Shown one piece after another: positions 9,074 through 17,417 of a DNA stretch of 64,000 bases (position 1 is the first letter of the stretch; every line of letters starts with the position of its first letter). Position numbers and translations under genes: made by a program. Source of the stretch: Burkholderiales bacterium (lineage in GTDB: Bacteria; Pseudomonadota; Gammaproteobacteria; Burkholderiales; Burkholderiaceae_C); the NCBI GenBank assembly GCA_016185015.1, contig JACPOI010000040.1:26992-90991 (forward strand). The letters run 5' to 3'. Under the pieces are notes generated by a model that worked only from the letters and a program-made list of their open reading frames with translations, was not told the DNA's origin and did no database searches.

Positions 9074-10021
9074 ATGCCAATTCCAGGTGACCCCGAGAAT
9101 CGCGAGTGGATCGAGCTTTCTGGCGTAAACAGAGACCAAGTTGATCAATTCCGCCCGACATTGATCTCGTTTTTGGCTTCAGACAAAGATCATCAAACCC
9201 AAGCAGTAGGCACTGGATTTCTGATCGGAGCTGGACCTGATGTCGCGATTGTTCTCACGGCAAAACATGTGTTGACCCCAGGGGTACTAAACGTCCAAAA
9301 GCCCCGGCTAGGCCATGCACCGTCGACTCTCGCTGAATTTCTACCGAAGTCAGCGACACAAGTTAGCCTGGACCCCAAACAACTAGTCGTTATCTGGGCA
9401 AATTCTCACAAGGCGCTGCATCAGCAAATCGTTCATTGCGGGTACAACGAAAGCTCTGATTTGGCTGTTTGCCTTCTCGTGAAACCGCCTGGTGGCGAGT
9501 CAATTTTCCCCTGTCCCTGCATTCCGCTTTGCACTGAGATCCCTCAGGTGGGAGAAATTGTTCACATGGTGTCATACGACAAGCTTGAACTCAACACCCT
9601 AGAGCCTGTAACTCAAAGCGCGCCCGGTCTCTTTTCGCTGCATCGCGCCGTAAGCATTCGTCGAGGCTATGTGACGAATGTGCATCGGGAGGGATATCGT
9701 CAGTACAAATGGCCGTGCATCACGACAAGCATTCCTGCTGAGCCTGGCATGAGCGGAGGTTTTCTTTTCATTCCTCGCGAGGGAACAACTATTGCAGCCA
9801 GTGGAGTTATTTGCGCAGACAACTCAGATGAAATTTCACGCTCAAATCAAATGCATGCTGGCGAGTCGGTTATTGGACTTGGATACATGGCGCTGGCGTT
9901 AATGGTCCCTACCCAAATGGACAATGCGGCCCCCCTGCGCAGCCTCCAGCAAATGATGAGCGCAGGACACCTAACGCCGGCTGTGGGTGGATTCGAGCAG
10001 TTCACCTTCCTGATCGACTAA
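9074..10021 (+). CDS. Trypsin-like serine protease, cytoplasmic, probably acquired
   Basis: A 315-residue protein with a complete chymotrypsin-fold triad: His65 in TAKHVL, Asp129 in SSDLAVC and Ser227 in EPGMSGGF. The GTGFLIG strand before the His and the late GLGYMALA segment fit the two-barrel fold. No signal peptide or membrane segment is seen and no PDZ domain follows, so it is unlike the Deg/HtrA proteases. Base composition and codon use are clearly more AT-rich than those of every neighbour, which suggests recent transfer. It has no partner gene; both flanking genes are on the other strand. A role in defence or signalling is possible but cannot be shown from a lone protease. Confidence 0.78.
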   Translation: MPIPGDPENREWIELSGVNRDQVDQFRPTLISFLASDKDHQTQAVGTGFLIGAGPDVAIVLTAKHVLTPGVLNVQKPRLGHAPSTLAEFLPKSATQVSLDPKQLVVIWANSHKALHQQIVHCGYNESSDLAVCLLVKPPGGESIFPCPCIPLCTEIPQVGEIVHMVSYDKLELNTLEPVTQSAPGLFSLHRAVSIRRGYVTNVHREGYRQYKWPCITTSIPAEPGMSGGFLFIPREGTTIAASGVICADNSDEISRSNQMHAGESVIGLGYMALALMVPTQMDNAAPLRSLQQMMSAGHLTPAVGGFEQFTFLID

Positions 10022-10127
10022 GACCACTGTCAACTCGCAATGACAGCGGCTACAGGAATTGTGGAAATCTCCCACTCTTGGTAGAAACGCCCTTGAACCC
10101 GAATCGGGCGCTGAGGCACATAAAGAC

Positions 10128-10178
10128 TGGCGGCTGGGGTGGAGTCGAACTACCAGACCCGGATTTTCAATCCCCTCT
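10128..10178 (-). pseudogene. Remnant of the 3' half of a tRNA-Phe gene
   Basis: On the minus strand the anticodon arm reads GGGGATTGAAAATCC, which places GAA (Phe) in the normal seven-base loop. It is followed by GGTAGTTCGACTCCACC, a T arm with the invariant TTCGA and one mismatch (A-C) in its five-pair stem, and the segment ends in CCA (10128-10130). The 5' half (acceptor and D arm) is absent: the segment starts directly after the stop codon of the methyltransferase gene. The acceptor side is one base short. It is therefore not a working tRNA. Such 3' fragments commonly arise as attachment-site copies when an element integrates in a tRNA gene. Confidence 0.55.
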
Positions 10179-10916
10179 TCAATCCAGAAAAGCCCTGTAC
10201 ACCCACACCGGCTTCCCCTGCGCCCCATCCAGCCTGGCCACCGGCGTCAGCCCCAGCGCCTCAAACTCCAGGCTCACCAGATACGCCCCGGGCTTGAGTT
10301 CCGCCCGCGCCTTCTCAATAGCGCGCGGCATGCTCTCGGGCCGCTGGAACAGATAGACCAGGTCGTAGCCCGACCAGTCGGCCTTCCAGATATCACCCCG
10401 CTCCACTTTCGCCCAAGGACAACGGCGCGCGCAGAGCCAGCGCAGGGGCCAACTCCATTCGATGCCGTGCAACTCGGCCAGCGGGTAGGCCTGCCGTAGC
10501 GCGTCGAGGCCATGGCCCAGGCCGCAACCGGCATCGAGCACCTTGGCGCCGGGCTCCAGCGGCGCGACACCGGGCAGTTCATTGAGGGCATCGACCGGTG
10601 TGGGAAACAGCGGTGCGTCGCGCCAGGCGTTGAGCGGGTAGATCAGTGCGAGCAATGCAAGCGGCAGCAGCCAGCCCCAGGCCGGTAGCGTGAGGCCGCC
10701 AGCGAGCAGGAGGGACAGCGGGTAACCGAAGCCGATGAACAGGCGGCGCCACCAGCTGTTGCCCAGCAGGCTGAGCAGCACACCGAGCAGTGTGGAGGCA
10801 GCAAGTGCATCCGTGGTGCCGAGGCCGGCACGCAGCAGAAGCGAAAGTGTGAGCCAGCACAGGCCCCAGCTCAGCAGGGCCGGCAGGGGCCAAGGCAATT
10901 TGGCGAGCAAACTCAT
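10179..10916 (-). CDS. Membrane-anchored class I SAM-dependent methyltransferase
   Basis: A 245-residue protein in two parts. Residues 1-95 are very hydrophobic and form three or four membrane segments. The rest is a Rossmann-fold methyltransferase with motif I VLDAGCGLGHG (about 126-136), an acidic second strand end (HGIEWSW) and a DLVYLFQRPESM strand. The acceptor is unknown. The fused membrane domain suggests a lipid, quinone or membrane-protein substrate, but this is inference. It lies 15 bases downstream of parB on the same strand and could be read through from the par operon. Confidence 0.75.
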   Translation of the reverse strand: MSLLAKLPWPLPALLSWGLCWLTLSLLLRAGLGTTDALAASTLLGVLLSLLGNSWWRRLFIGFGYPLSLLLAGGLTLPAWGWLLPLALLALIYPLNAWRDAPLFPTPVDALNELPGVAPLEPGAKVLDAGCGLGHGLDALRQAYPLAELHGIEWSWPLRWLCARRCPWAKVERGDIWKADWSGYDLVYLFQRPESMPRAIEKARAELKPGAYLVSLEFEALGLTPVARLDGAQGKPVWVYRAFLD

Positions 10917-10931
10917 TCGCTCGCCTTAACC

Positions 10932-11879
10932 TCAGTTGCCGTTGCCGCCGCTGCGGCGCAGCCGGTCGATCAGGCCGTTGAGTTCGTCGAGCGAACCAAA
11001 CTGGATGCTGAGCTCGCCCATCTCTTCCACCCGGCCGTGGCGCTTGACGCGCTTTTTCACACGCACTTCCACTTCGGCGGTGAGCAGGTCCGACAGTTCT
11101 TCTTCCACGCGCTTCAAGTCGCGGGATTTTTCCTTGCCGGGTTTCTGTGGCGTGAGCGAGAACTCGGCGCTGAGTTTCTTGACCAGGTTCTCGGCTTCGC
11201 GCACCGACATCTTCTTGGCGGTGATCTGGTTGGCGGCGGTGATCTGCGTGGCGCGGTCCAGCGAGAGCAGCGCACGGGCGTGGCCCATGTCGATGTCGCC
11301 GGCCATCAGCAGGGTCTGCACCGGTTCGGCCAGGTTCAATAGTCGCAGCAGGTTGCTGGCGGCGCTGCGCGAGCGGCCCACGGCCTGCGCGGCCTGTTCA
11401 TGCGTGAGGCCGAATTCACGGATCAGGCGCTGCAGGCCATGCGCTTCTTCCAGCGGGTTGAGGTCTTCACGCTGGATGTTCTCGATGAGGGCCATGGCCG
11501 CCGCGGCCTCGTTGGGCACGTCGCGCACCAGCACGGGCACGCTCTCCAGGCCGGCCAGCTTGGCGGCGCGGAAGCGGCGCTCGCCGGCAATGATTTCGTG
11601 CTTGCCGGCGTTGGGGCCGTCGGTGAGCTTGCGAACCAAAATCGGTTGCATGATGCCCTGGGCCTTGATGGACTCGGCGAGTTCGTACAAGGCGCCTTCG
11701 TCCATGCGGGTACGCGGCTGGTAGATGCCGGCCACCATCTCGTCGAGCTTGAGGCTGCCGGTGCTCTGGCCTTCGCGCGCCTCGTTCATCGCCGCCACTT
11801 CGGCGCGGGTGTCATCGACCTTGGGGCCCAGCAGGGCTTCGAGTCCGCGGCCGAGGCCCTTGGGTTTCTTGGTGACCAT
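10932..11879 (-). CDS. parB: Chromosome-partitioning protein ParB
   Basis: A 315-residue CTP-dependent clamp that loads at parS sites and spreads to form the partition complex. The N-terminus has the ParA-interacting GLGRGLEALLG motif. The ParB/Srx nuclease-like CTP-binding domain contains the GERRFRA box (in IIAGERRFRAAKLAGL), followed by the HTH region LTHEQAAQAVGRSRSAASNLLRLL that recognises parS. The C-terminal dimerisation domain ends the chain. Four parS sites lie 2.1-3.9 kb away on the far side of parA. An alpha/beta hydrolase gene separates it from parA. Confidence 0.97.
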   Translation of the reverse strand: MVTKKPKGLGRGLEALLGPKVDDTRAEVAAMNEAREGQSTGSLKLDEMVAGIYQPRTRMDEGALYELAESIKAQGIMQPILVRKLTDGPNAGKHEIIAGERRFRAAKLAGLESVPVLVRDVPNEAAAAMALIENIQREDLNPLEEAHGLQRLIREFGLTHEQAAQAVGRSRSAASNLLRLLNLAEPVQTLLMAGDIDMGHARALLSLDRATQITAANQITAKKMSVREAENLVKKLSAEFSLTPQKPGKEKSRDLKRVEEELSDLLTAEVEVRVKKRVKRHGRVEEMGELSIQFGSLDELNGLIDRLRRSGGNGN

Positions 11880-11898
11880 ATCGTTCTACTCTCTGTTA

Positions 11899-12459
11899 TC
11901 AGTTCGCTGTGTTCATTTCCTGGAGCGCCATCAGGCGTTCCAGCAGCGCGTGGCCCCGGGGCCAGTCGCCCAGGTTCGAATCGGCATTCAGGTGGCCGGC
12001 GTCACCGGCGTCCACGAATTCGGAACCCCAGTCTTGCGCCAGGCCCTGGGCCATGTCGAAAGGGCAGCGGTCGTCGTTGCGGCTGGCGACCAGGATGCTC
12101 TTGAATGGCAGGGCCTTGCGCTCGATCGGCCACCAGCTGGGCAGCATGGCGCGGGTCTCGTCACGCGCCACGTCGCCGGGCGCGACCAGCAGCGCGCCCT
12201 TGACGCGGTGCGTATTGCGCGAGTGCGCGGCCCAGGCCGCGACCAGGATGACACCCAGGCTGTGCGCCACCAGCACGGCCGGCTTGGGGCAGAGCAGCAC
12301 CGCCTCCTCCAGCTGCGTCTGCCAGTCGCCGCGCATGGGGCGTTCCCAGTCGTGCTGCTGCACACGCGTGTAGCCATACGTCGCCTCCCAGCGGCTCTGC
12401 CAGTGGCCCGGGCCGGAGTTGTGCCAGCCCGGCAGGATGAGGACGCTCGAGGGACGCAT
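11899..12459 (-). CDS. RBBP9/YdeN-family alpha/beta hydrolase
   Basis: A 186-residue serine hydrolase of the RBBP9/YdeN family. The signature start LILPGWHNSGPGHWQ is followed by the nucleophile elbow AHSLGV; an aspartate in SRNDDRCPF and a histidine in DAGHLNADS complete the likely triad. The physiological substrate of bacterial members is unknown. It is inserted between parA (33 bases upstream) and parB (19 bases downstream) on the same strand, so all three are probably one transcript. No membrane segment or signal is present. Confidence 0.88.
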   Translation of the reverse strand: MRPSSVLILPGWHNSGPGHWQSRWEATYGYTRVQQHDWERPMRGDWQTQLEEAVLLCPKPAVLVAHSLGVILVAAWAAHSRNTHRVKGALLVAPGDVARDETRAMLPSWWPIERKALPFKSILVASRNDDRCPFDMAQGLAQDWGSEFVDAGDAGHLNADSNLGDWPRGHALLERLMALQEMNTAN

Positions 12460-12492
12460 GCTATTGTTTTTGTAGCTGACGAAGTTCGACGA

Positions 12493-13278
12493 TCACATCT
12501 TCTGGATGCGGTCGACCATCTCCTGCGCGAAGCTCACGAAGGACTGCGCGCCCTTGGAAGCCGGGTCGAACACCACACCGGGCACGCCGTAGCTGGGCGC
12601 TTCGGCCAGGCGCACATTGCGCGGGATGACGGCGTCGAACACCTTGTCGCCGAAGTGGGCCTTGAGCTGGTCGCTCACCTGGGCCTGCAGGGTGATGCGC
12701 GGGTCGAACATGACACGCAGCAGGCCGATGATCTGCAGGTCGGGGTTGAGGTTGGCATGCACCTGCTTGATTGTGTTGACCAGATCGGTCAGGCCTTCGA
12801 GCGCGAAGTACTCGCACTGCATGGGCACGATGACACCGTGCGCACTGCACAGGCCGTTGAGGGTGAGCATGGACAGCGAGGGCGGGCAGTCGATGAGCAC
12901 AAAGTCGTATTCGTCGTTGACCTTGGCCAGCGCTTCCTTGAGTCGGCGCTCGCGCCGCTCCACATCGACCAGCTCCACCTCGGCACCCGCGAGTTCGCGG
13001 TTGGCACCCAGGATGTCGTAGCTGCAACCGCCTTCGATGAGCTTGTCGCTTTTGACGCGGGCCTCGGCGATGCTGGCTGATTCGAGCAGCACGTCGTAGA
13101 GGCTGAGCTTGAGTTGGCGCTTGTCCACCCCCGAACCCATGGTGGCATTGCCCTGGGGGTCCAGGTCCACCATGAGCACACGTTGCCCCACCTTGGCCAG
13201 GCCGGCGGCGAGGTTGACGGTCGTTGTCGTCTTGCCCACGCCACCTTTCTGGTTGGCCACGCAGAAAATTTTCGCCAT
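12493..13278 (-). CDS. parA: Chromosome-partitioning ATPase ParA (Soj)
   Basis: A 261-residue deviant Walker ATPase that binds DNA when ATP-bound and is released by ParB, moving the origin region. The deviant Walker A KGGVGKTTTTVNLAAGLA is at residues 11-28, the Walker A' DLDPQGN follows and the Walker B segment is FVLIDCPPSLSMLT. It lacks the N-terminal HTH of plasmid type Ia ParA, so it is a chromosomal Soj-like protein, and its length fits. It is the first gene of the parA-hydrolase-parB set. Confidence 0.97.
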   Translation of the reverse strand: MAKIFCVANQKGGVGKTTTTVNLAAGLAKVGQRVLMVDLDPQGNATMGSGVDKRQLKLSLYDVLLESASIAEARVKSDKLIEGGCSYDILGANRELAGAEVELVDVERRERRLKEALAKVNDEYDFVLIDCPPSLSMLTLNGLCSAHGVIVPMQCEYFALEGLTDLVNTIKQVHANLNPDLQIIGLLRVMFDPRITLQAQVSDQLKAHFGDKVFDAVIPRNVRLAEAPSYGVPGVVFDPASKGAQSFVSFAQEMVDRIQKM

Positions 13279-13306
13279 CAGGTCGTCCCTTGTTTATGTA
13301 GTGAGA

Positions 13307-13921
13307 TCAGCGGGTGAAAGCAAGACGCAAGCCGAAACCGATGAGGCAGAGGCCGGCAATTTTCTCCAACACGCGGCCGAACAACGGGTTGGCACGCAGG
13401 TGCCCAGCCAGGTGGTGCGTGAGCAGGGTCATGCCCAGGCCGTAGAGAAAAGTGAGGAAGGCGATCGTCACGGCCATGAAGCCGAAGGTGAACAGGCCCT
13501 GGTGCGTGGCCGGGTCGACGAAGAGCGGAAAGAAGGCCAGGTAGAACATGATGGCCTTGGGGTTCAACAAGGTGATGACCATGGCCTGGCGCAGGTAATG
13601 CCCGGTCTTGATGTTGAGCACCAGCGCGGCACCGGGTTTGGCCAGCAGCATCTGGACACCGAGGAATGCGAGGTAAGCCGCCCCGCCCCACTGCAGCAGA
13701 TTGAAGGCGGTCGGGTAGGCGATGAGCAGCGCGGCCACACCGGCCACCGCCGCCCACATCAGCACCTGGTCCCCGAGGATGACACCCAGGGTAGCCGCCA
13801 GCCCGCCACGCACCCCGCCCTTGCTGGTGGAAGTGATCAGCGCCAGATTGCCGGGGCCCGGGATCAGCAGAAAAATGATGACGGTGACGACAAAAGCGCC
13901 GTAGTCGGCTACGCCAAACAT
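13307..13921 (-). CDS. LysE/RhtB-family amino-acid exporter
   Basis: A 204-residue inner-membrane exporter with six hydrophobic segments. The family signature IPGPGNLALITS lies in the first helix and a second conserved patch is LLNPKAIMFYLAFFPLF. The start at 13921 (MFGVADYG) gives the normal LysE length; the frame stays open upstream to 14578 but that part runs through a palindromic repeat and has no family similarity. It is 28 bases upstream of parA on the same strand. The exported amino acid cannot be told from sequence. Confidence 0.9.
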   Translation of the reverse strand: MFGVADYGAFVVTVIIFLLIPGPGNLALITSTSKGGVRGGLAATLGVILGDQVLMWAAVAGVAALLIAYPTAFNLLQWGGAAYLAFLGVQMLLAKPGAALVLNIKTGHYLRQAMVITLLNPKAIMFYLAFFPLFVDPATHQGLFTFGFMAVTIAFLTFLYGLGMTLLTHHLAGHLRANPLFGRVLEKIAGLCLIGFGLRLAFTR

Positions 13922-14023
13922 GGGGGTTGGGGATCTCTCGGAAAGGGGTCTTGAGGGAAGGGTTGAGTGTACGGCAGCTTTTTGGGGGTTCTGGTTGCTT
14001 GGGCTGCTGGTTTGCCCTGCTTT

Positions 14024-14039
14024 TGTTTCACGTGAAACG
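14024..14039. promoter_or_regulatory. parS site 1
   Basis: TGTTTCACGTGAAACG contains the full 14-base palindromic core GTTTCACGTGAAAC (14025-14038). It is in the intergenic region beyond the LysE gene start and should load ParB. Confidence 0.92.
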
Positions 14040-14060
14040 TTTTCTGGCAAGGAGCGCTTT

Positions 14061-14535
14061 GCCTGCGGCGCTTTTGTAGCCCCCCACTCATCCCCCCGCC
14101 CTTCTCTACCCCCGCCGGGGTAGAGAAGGGAGCCTGGATTTGGTCTCATCGCGCCGACTACGCTTCTACGGGGGTGCGGTCGCCACTGCCTTTGGTCCAC
14201 CTGGATTCCTGAGCTGCGGTCGTAGTAAACGGCTCCGAAGTAGCCGGCCACTAACGGTGGTTGGCTAAGCCAACCTGCCGTTTCCGAGTCCAAAAGACTG
14301 ACCGACCCGCTCGTTTCTCGTTGCTGGCGCGCAGCCGCCAGCCAGAGCCGCACCGGCCCGTCCCCGTTTACTACGACCGGCTCCGGGAAATGTGGGCGCC
14401 CAAACCACGGCGGCGACCTTACCCCCGTAGAAGCGTAGCCGGCATGATGAGATGAGATCCAGGCTCCCTTCTCTACCCCGGCGGGGGTAGAGAAGGGCGG
14501 GGGGATGAGTGGGGGATTACAAAAGCGCCGCAGGC
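14061..14535. repeat. 475-bp imperfect palindrome with nested hairpins
   Basis: This fills most of the 620-base gene-free stretch 13922-14541. Arms 14061-14184 and 14412-14535 are inverted copies with few mismatches. A second matched block (14217-14232 with 14364-14379) keeps the same axis of symmetry (about 14298), so the whole segment is one palindrome whose centre has diverged. Each arm carries its own perfect 14-bp hairpin (14099-14112 with 14117-14130, and 14466-14479 with 14484-14497). Open frames across it show no recognisable protein. It could be a non-coding mobile repeat or a structural element; parS sites lie on both sides. Confidence 0.85.
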
Positions 14536-14541
14536 AGAAAG

Positions 14542-15210
14542 TCAGACCAAAGCAGAAAGCTTCATCCAGACAATGCACCTCTCAGCACCAAGCCCAGGAA
14601 CCAAAAGCTGTTCCACGTGAAACACAACCACGCCCCCCGGCAGGGCAGCCAACTCGTCAACCGGAGACTTCCCCTTCATCGCCATCCAGACCCCGGCCGG
14701 CGCCAGGGCCGAACGGGACCAGGACGTGAAGTCCACCAGGGAAGCAAAGGCCCGGGAACTCACCACGTCGTAATGATCGTCCAGGTTTTCCACCCGGGCG
14801 TGCAGGCCCTTGAGGTTGGGCAACTTCAGGGTGAGGGCGGCCTGCTGGATGAAGGTGGCCTTCTTGGCCACGGTGTCCACGCAGCTCACGGCGATGTCCG
14901 GGCAGCAGATGGCGATGACCACGCCGGGCAGGCCGGCGCCGGAGCCGACATCGAGCAGGCGGAAGCCCTGCCCGTCCGCCGGCTGGCGGCCGGCCAGTTG
15001 TTGCCGCAGCGGGCGGATGACCGCCAGGCTGTCCAGCAAATGGTGGGTCAGCATCTCGGCCGGGTCACGCACGGCCGTCAGGTTGTAGACCTTGGTCCAC
15101 TTCTGGATCAGGGCCAGGTAGTCCAGCAATTGGGTGATCTGGGCGTCGGACAGCTCCAGGCCGAGTTCGGCCACCCCGTTTTTCAGGGTGATGGAGAGAT
15201 CGAGGCTCAT
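14542..15210 (-). CDS. rsmG: 16S rRNA (guanine-527-N7)-methyltransferase RsmG
   Basis: A 222-residue methyltransferase that modifies G527 of 16S rRNA. The family features are [22 protein letters not shown] near the N-terminus, motif [13 protein letters not shown], and [10 protein letters not shown] later in the SAM domain. Its ATG overlaps the mnmG stop by four bases, the classical gidAB arrangement, so the two are translationally coupled. A near-perfect parS site lies inside the coding sequence near the 3' end. Loss of this gene in other bacteria gives low-level streptomycin resistance. Confidence 0.96.
   Translation of the reverse strand: MSLDLSITLKNGVAELGLELSDAQITQLLDYLALIQKWTKVYNLTAVRDPAEMLTHHLLDSLAVIRPLRQQLAGRQPADGQGFRLLDVGSGAGLPGVVIAICCPDIAVSCVDTVAKKATFIQQAALTLKLPNLKGLHARVENLDDHYDVVSSRAFASLVDFTSWSRSALAPAGVWMAMKGKSPVDELAALPGGVVVFHVEQLLVPGLGAERCIVWMKLSALV
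14609..14624. promoter_or_regulatory. parS site 2 (one mismatch), inside rsmG
   Basis: TGTTCCACGTGAAACA differs from the consensus TGTTTCACGTGAAACA at one position. It codes for the VFHVE part of RsmG, so the site is kept within a coding region. Confidence 0.8.
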
Positions 15211-17168
15211 GCCGCCTCGGCCACTTCGGTCTTGGTGAAGCCGCGGAAACCACCTTTTTTCAGGTGGATCATCAGCAGGGAAATGCTGGCGGGCGTGATG
15301 CCGGAGATGCGCGAGGCCTGGCCCAGGGTTTCCGGGCGGTGCTTTTGCAGCTTCTGCCGGGCCTCGATGGACAGGGCTGAAACCGCCATGTAGTCCAGGT
15401 GGGTAGGCAGCTTGAGGTTCTCGTAGTGGGCGGCGCGCTCCACTTCGTCCTTCTGGCGGTCGATGTAGCCGGAATACTTGGCGGCAATTTCCAGTTGCTC
15501 GACCACGGGCTCAGCCAGCTCACCCAGGGTTTCACGTGAAACATCGGGGTTGGCGTACTTGCCGCCGTCCAGGGACATGAGGCCGGCGTAGCTCACATCC
15601 GGCCGGCGCAGCAGGTCAAAGAGGTGGTACTCGCGCTCGATGGTGGTGCCCAGCACTCGCTCGGCTTCGGCCGCGGACAGGATGCGGGGGTTGACCCAGG
15701 TGGCCTTGAGGCGTTCTGTTTCACGTGAAACAGCATCGCGCTTGCGGCAGAAAGCGTCCCAGCGGGCGTCGTCCACCAGGCCCAGCTGGCGGCCGGTTTC
15801 GGTCAGGCGCAGGTCGGCGTTGTCTTCGCGCAGCTGCAGCCTGAACTCGGCCCGGCTGGTGAACATCCGGTAGGGCTCGGTCACGCCCTGGGTGGTGAGG
15901 TCGTCCACCAGCACGCCCAGGTAGGCTTCGTCGCGGCGCGGCTGCCAGGCTTCGGCGCCCCGGCACTGCAGCGCGGCATTGATGCCGGCGAACAGGCCCT
16001 GGGCCGCCGCCTCTTCATAACCGGTGGTGCCATTGATCTGGCCGGCGAAGAACAGGCCGTTGATTTGTTTGGTCTCGAAGCTGCCCTTGAGGGAGCGCGG
16101 GTCGAAGTAGTCGTATTCGATGGCGTATCCCGGGCGTAGGATGTGGGCGTTCTCCAGCCCCTTCATGCTGCGGACCAGCTCGTACTGAATGTCGAAGGGC
16201 AGGCTGGTGGAGATGCCGTTGGGGTAGTACTCGTGGGTCGTCAGGCCCTCGGGCTCCAGGAAGATCTGGTGGCTGTCCTTGTCCGCAAAGCGGTTGATCT
16301 TGTCTTCCACGCTGGGGCAATAACGCGGACCCACGCCTTCGATCTTGCCGGTGAACATGGGGCTGCGGTCGAAGCCGGAGCGGATGATCTCGTGGGTGCG
16401 CTCGTTGGTGTGGGTGATCCAGCAGGGCATCTGCTGCGGGTGCATGGCCGCCTTGCCCATGAAGCTGAACACGGGCACGCCGTCACCCACACCGCCGGGC
16501 ATGCCGTCACCGGGCTGCTCGGTGCACTGGGAAAAGTCGATGGAGCGGCCGTCGATGCGCGGCGGGGTGCCGGTCTTCAGGCGGCCCTGCGGCAGCTTGA
16601 GTTCCTTGAGGCGTGCCGAGAGACTGACGGCCGGCGGGTCGCCGGCGCGGCCGGCGGCGTAGTTGTTCAGGCCGACGTGGATCTTGCCGTCCAGGAAAGT
16701 GCCGGCCGTCAGCACCACGGTGCGGCTGCGGAACTTGATGCCGACCTGGGTCACGGCGCCGACCACGCGGTCGCCCTCCACCATCAGGTCGTCCACAGCC
16801 TGCTGGAACAGCCAGAGGTTGGGCTGGTTTTCCAGGCGGCGACGGATGGCTGCTTTGTACAGAATGCGGTCGGCCTGGGCGCGGGTGGCACGCACGGCCG
16901 GGCCCTTGGAGCTGTTGAGGATGCGGAACTGGATACCGCCCTCGTCCGTGGCGATGGCCATGGCGCCCCCCAGCGCGTCCACCTCTTTCACCAGGTGGCC
17001 CTTGCCGATGCCGCCGATGGAGGGGTTGCAGCTCATCTGGCCCAGGGTCTCGATGTTGTGCGTCAGCAGCAGGGTCTTGGCGCCCATGCGTGCGGACGCC
17101 AGCGCGGCTTCCGTGCCGGCATGGCCGCCGCCGACGACGATGACATCGAATTCTTGTGGGTAGAGCAT
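15207..17168 (-). CDS. mnmG: tRNA uridine-34 carboxymethylaminomethyl-modifying enzyme MnmG (GidA)
   Basis: FAD-dependent partner of MnmE in forming the cmnm5 group at wobble U34 of tRNAs. From the chosen start [21 protein letters not shown] the protein has 653 residues with the dinucleotide-binding GGGHAG at the N-terminus, the conserved [13 protein letters not shown] segment, [12 protein letters not shown] and the C-terminal SGYIDRQ region. A frame extension of 15 codons upstream has no family support. The chain contains two VSRET pentapeptides, both encoded by embedded parS sites. It is followed by rsmG with a four-base overlap; mnmE is about 43 kb away in this window. Confidence 0.97.
   Translation of the reverse strand: MLYPQEFDVIVVGGGHAGTEAALASARMGAKTLLLTHNIETLGQMSCNPSIGGIGKGHLVKEVDALGGAMAIATDEGGIQFRILNSSKGPAVRATRAQADRILYKAAIRRRLENQPNLWLFQQAVDDLMVEGDRVVGAVTQVGIKFRSRTVVLTAGTFLDGKIHVGLNNYAAGRAGDPPAVSLSARLKELKLPQGRLKTGTPPRIDGRSIDFSQCTEQPGDGMPGGVGDGVPVFSFMGKAAMHPQQMPCWITHTNERTHEIIRSGFDRSPMFTGKIEGVGPRYCPSVEDKINRFADKDSHQIFLEPEGLTTHEYYPNGISTSLPFDIQYELVRSMKGLENAHILRPGYAIEYDYFDPRSLKGSFETKQINGLFFAGQINGTTGYEEAAAQGLFAGINAALQCRGAEAWQPRRDEAYLGVLVDDLTTQGVTEPYRMFTSRAEFRLQLREDNADLRLTETGRQLGLVDDARWDAFCRKRDAVSRETERLKATWVNPRILSAAEAERVLGTTIEREYHLFDLLRRPDVSYAGLMSLDGGKYANPDVSRETLGELAEPVVEQLEIAAKYSGYIDRQKDEVERAAHYENLKLPTHLDYMAVSALSIEARQKLQKHRPETLGQASRISGITPASISLLMIHLKKGGFRGFTKTEVAEAA
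15528..15543. promoter_or_regulatory. parS site 3, inside mnmG
   Basis: GGTTTCACGTGAAACA has the complete 14-base core and one mismatch in the outer base. It encodes VSRET in MnmG (DVSRETLGE). Confidence 0.92.
15717..15732. promoter_or_regulatory. parS site 4, inside mnmG
   Basis: TGTTTCACGTGAAACA is a perfect 16-base parS. It encodes the second VSRET of MnmG (AVSRETERL). Confidence 0.95.
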
Positions 17169-17417
17169 GGAGAAATCCCGGTGGTCGTGCGCGCGCTGCG
17201 CGCGCAGGCCCAAAGGAAGGTGAATACCCGCTTTAGGCCGAAAAACGCATTTTACCGGGCCTGCCCATTTTGTGTGCAGTCTCCTGGGCCCACACGACCA
17301 TGGGCAGAGCCGAATCGGTGCCTATGCGGAAAAAGCATGGGCAAACAAAAAGACAGCTTTGGACTTGAAGCACATAGCGGCTTAAGCTGGCACGGCCCAC
17401 AACCCCAAGGTGAAGTG

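Noticed and set aside
10128..10178. Functional tRNA-Phe
   Set aside because: The acceptor 5' strand and D arm are missing and the T stem has a mismatch; only a 3' fragment remains.
9074..10916. Protease plus neighbouring genes as a phage-defence system
   Set aside because: Both neighbours are on the opposite strand and belong to other functions (DMT transporter, methyltransferase next to parB); no sensor, nucleotidyltransferase or partner is present.
13922..14578. N-terminal extension of the LysE exporter frame by more than 200 codons
   Set aside because: It runs through parS and the palindrome, has no similarity to the family, and the start at 13921 gives the normal exporter length.
16143..17417. 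N-terminal extension of glutamate dehydrogenase antisense to mnmG
   Set aside because: The family begins near 17418, where a good ribosome-binding site is present; the extension is a shadow of mnmG.
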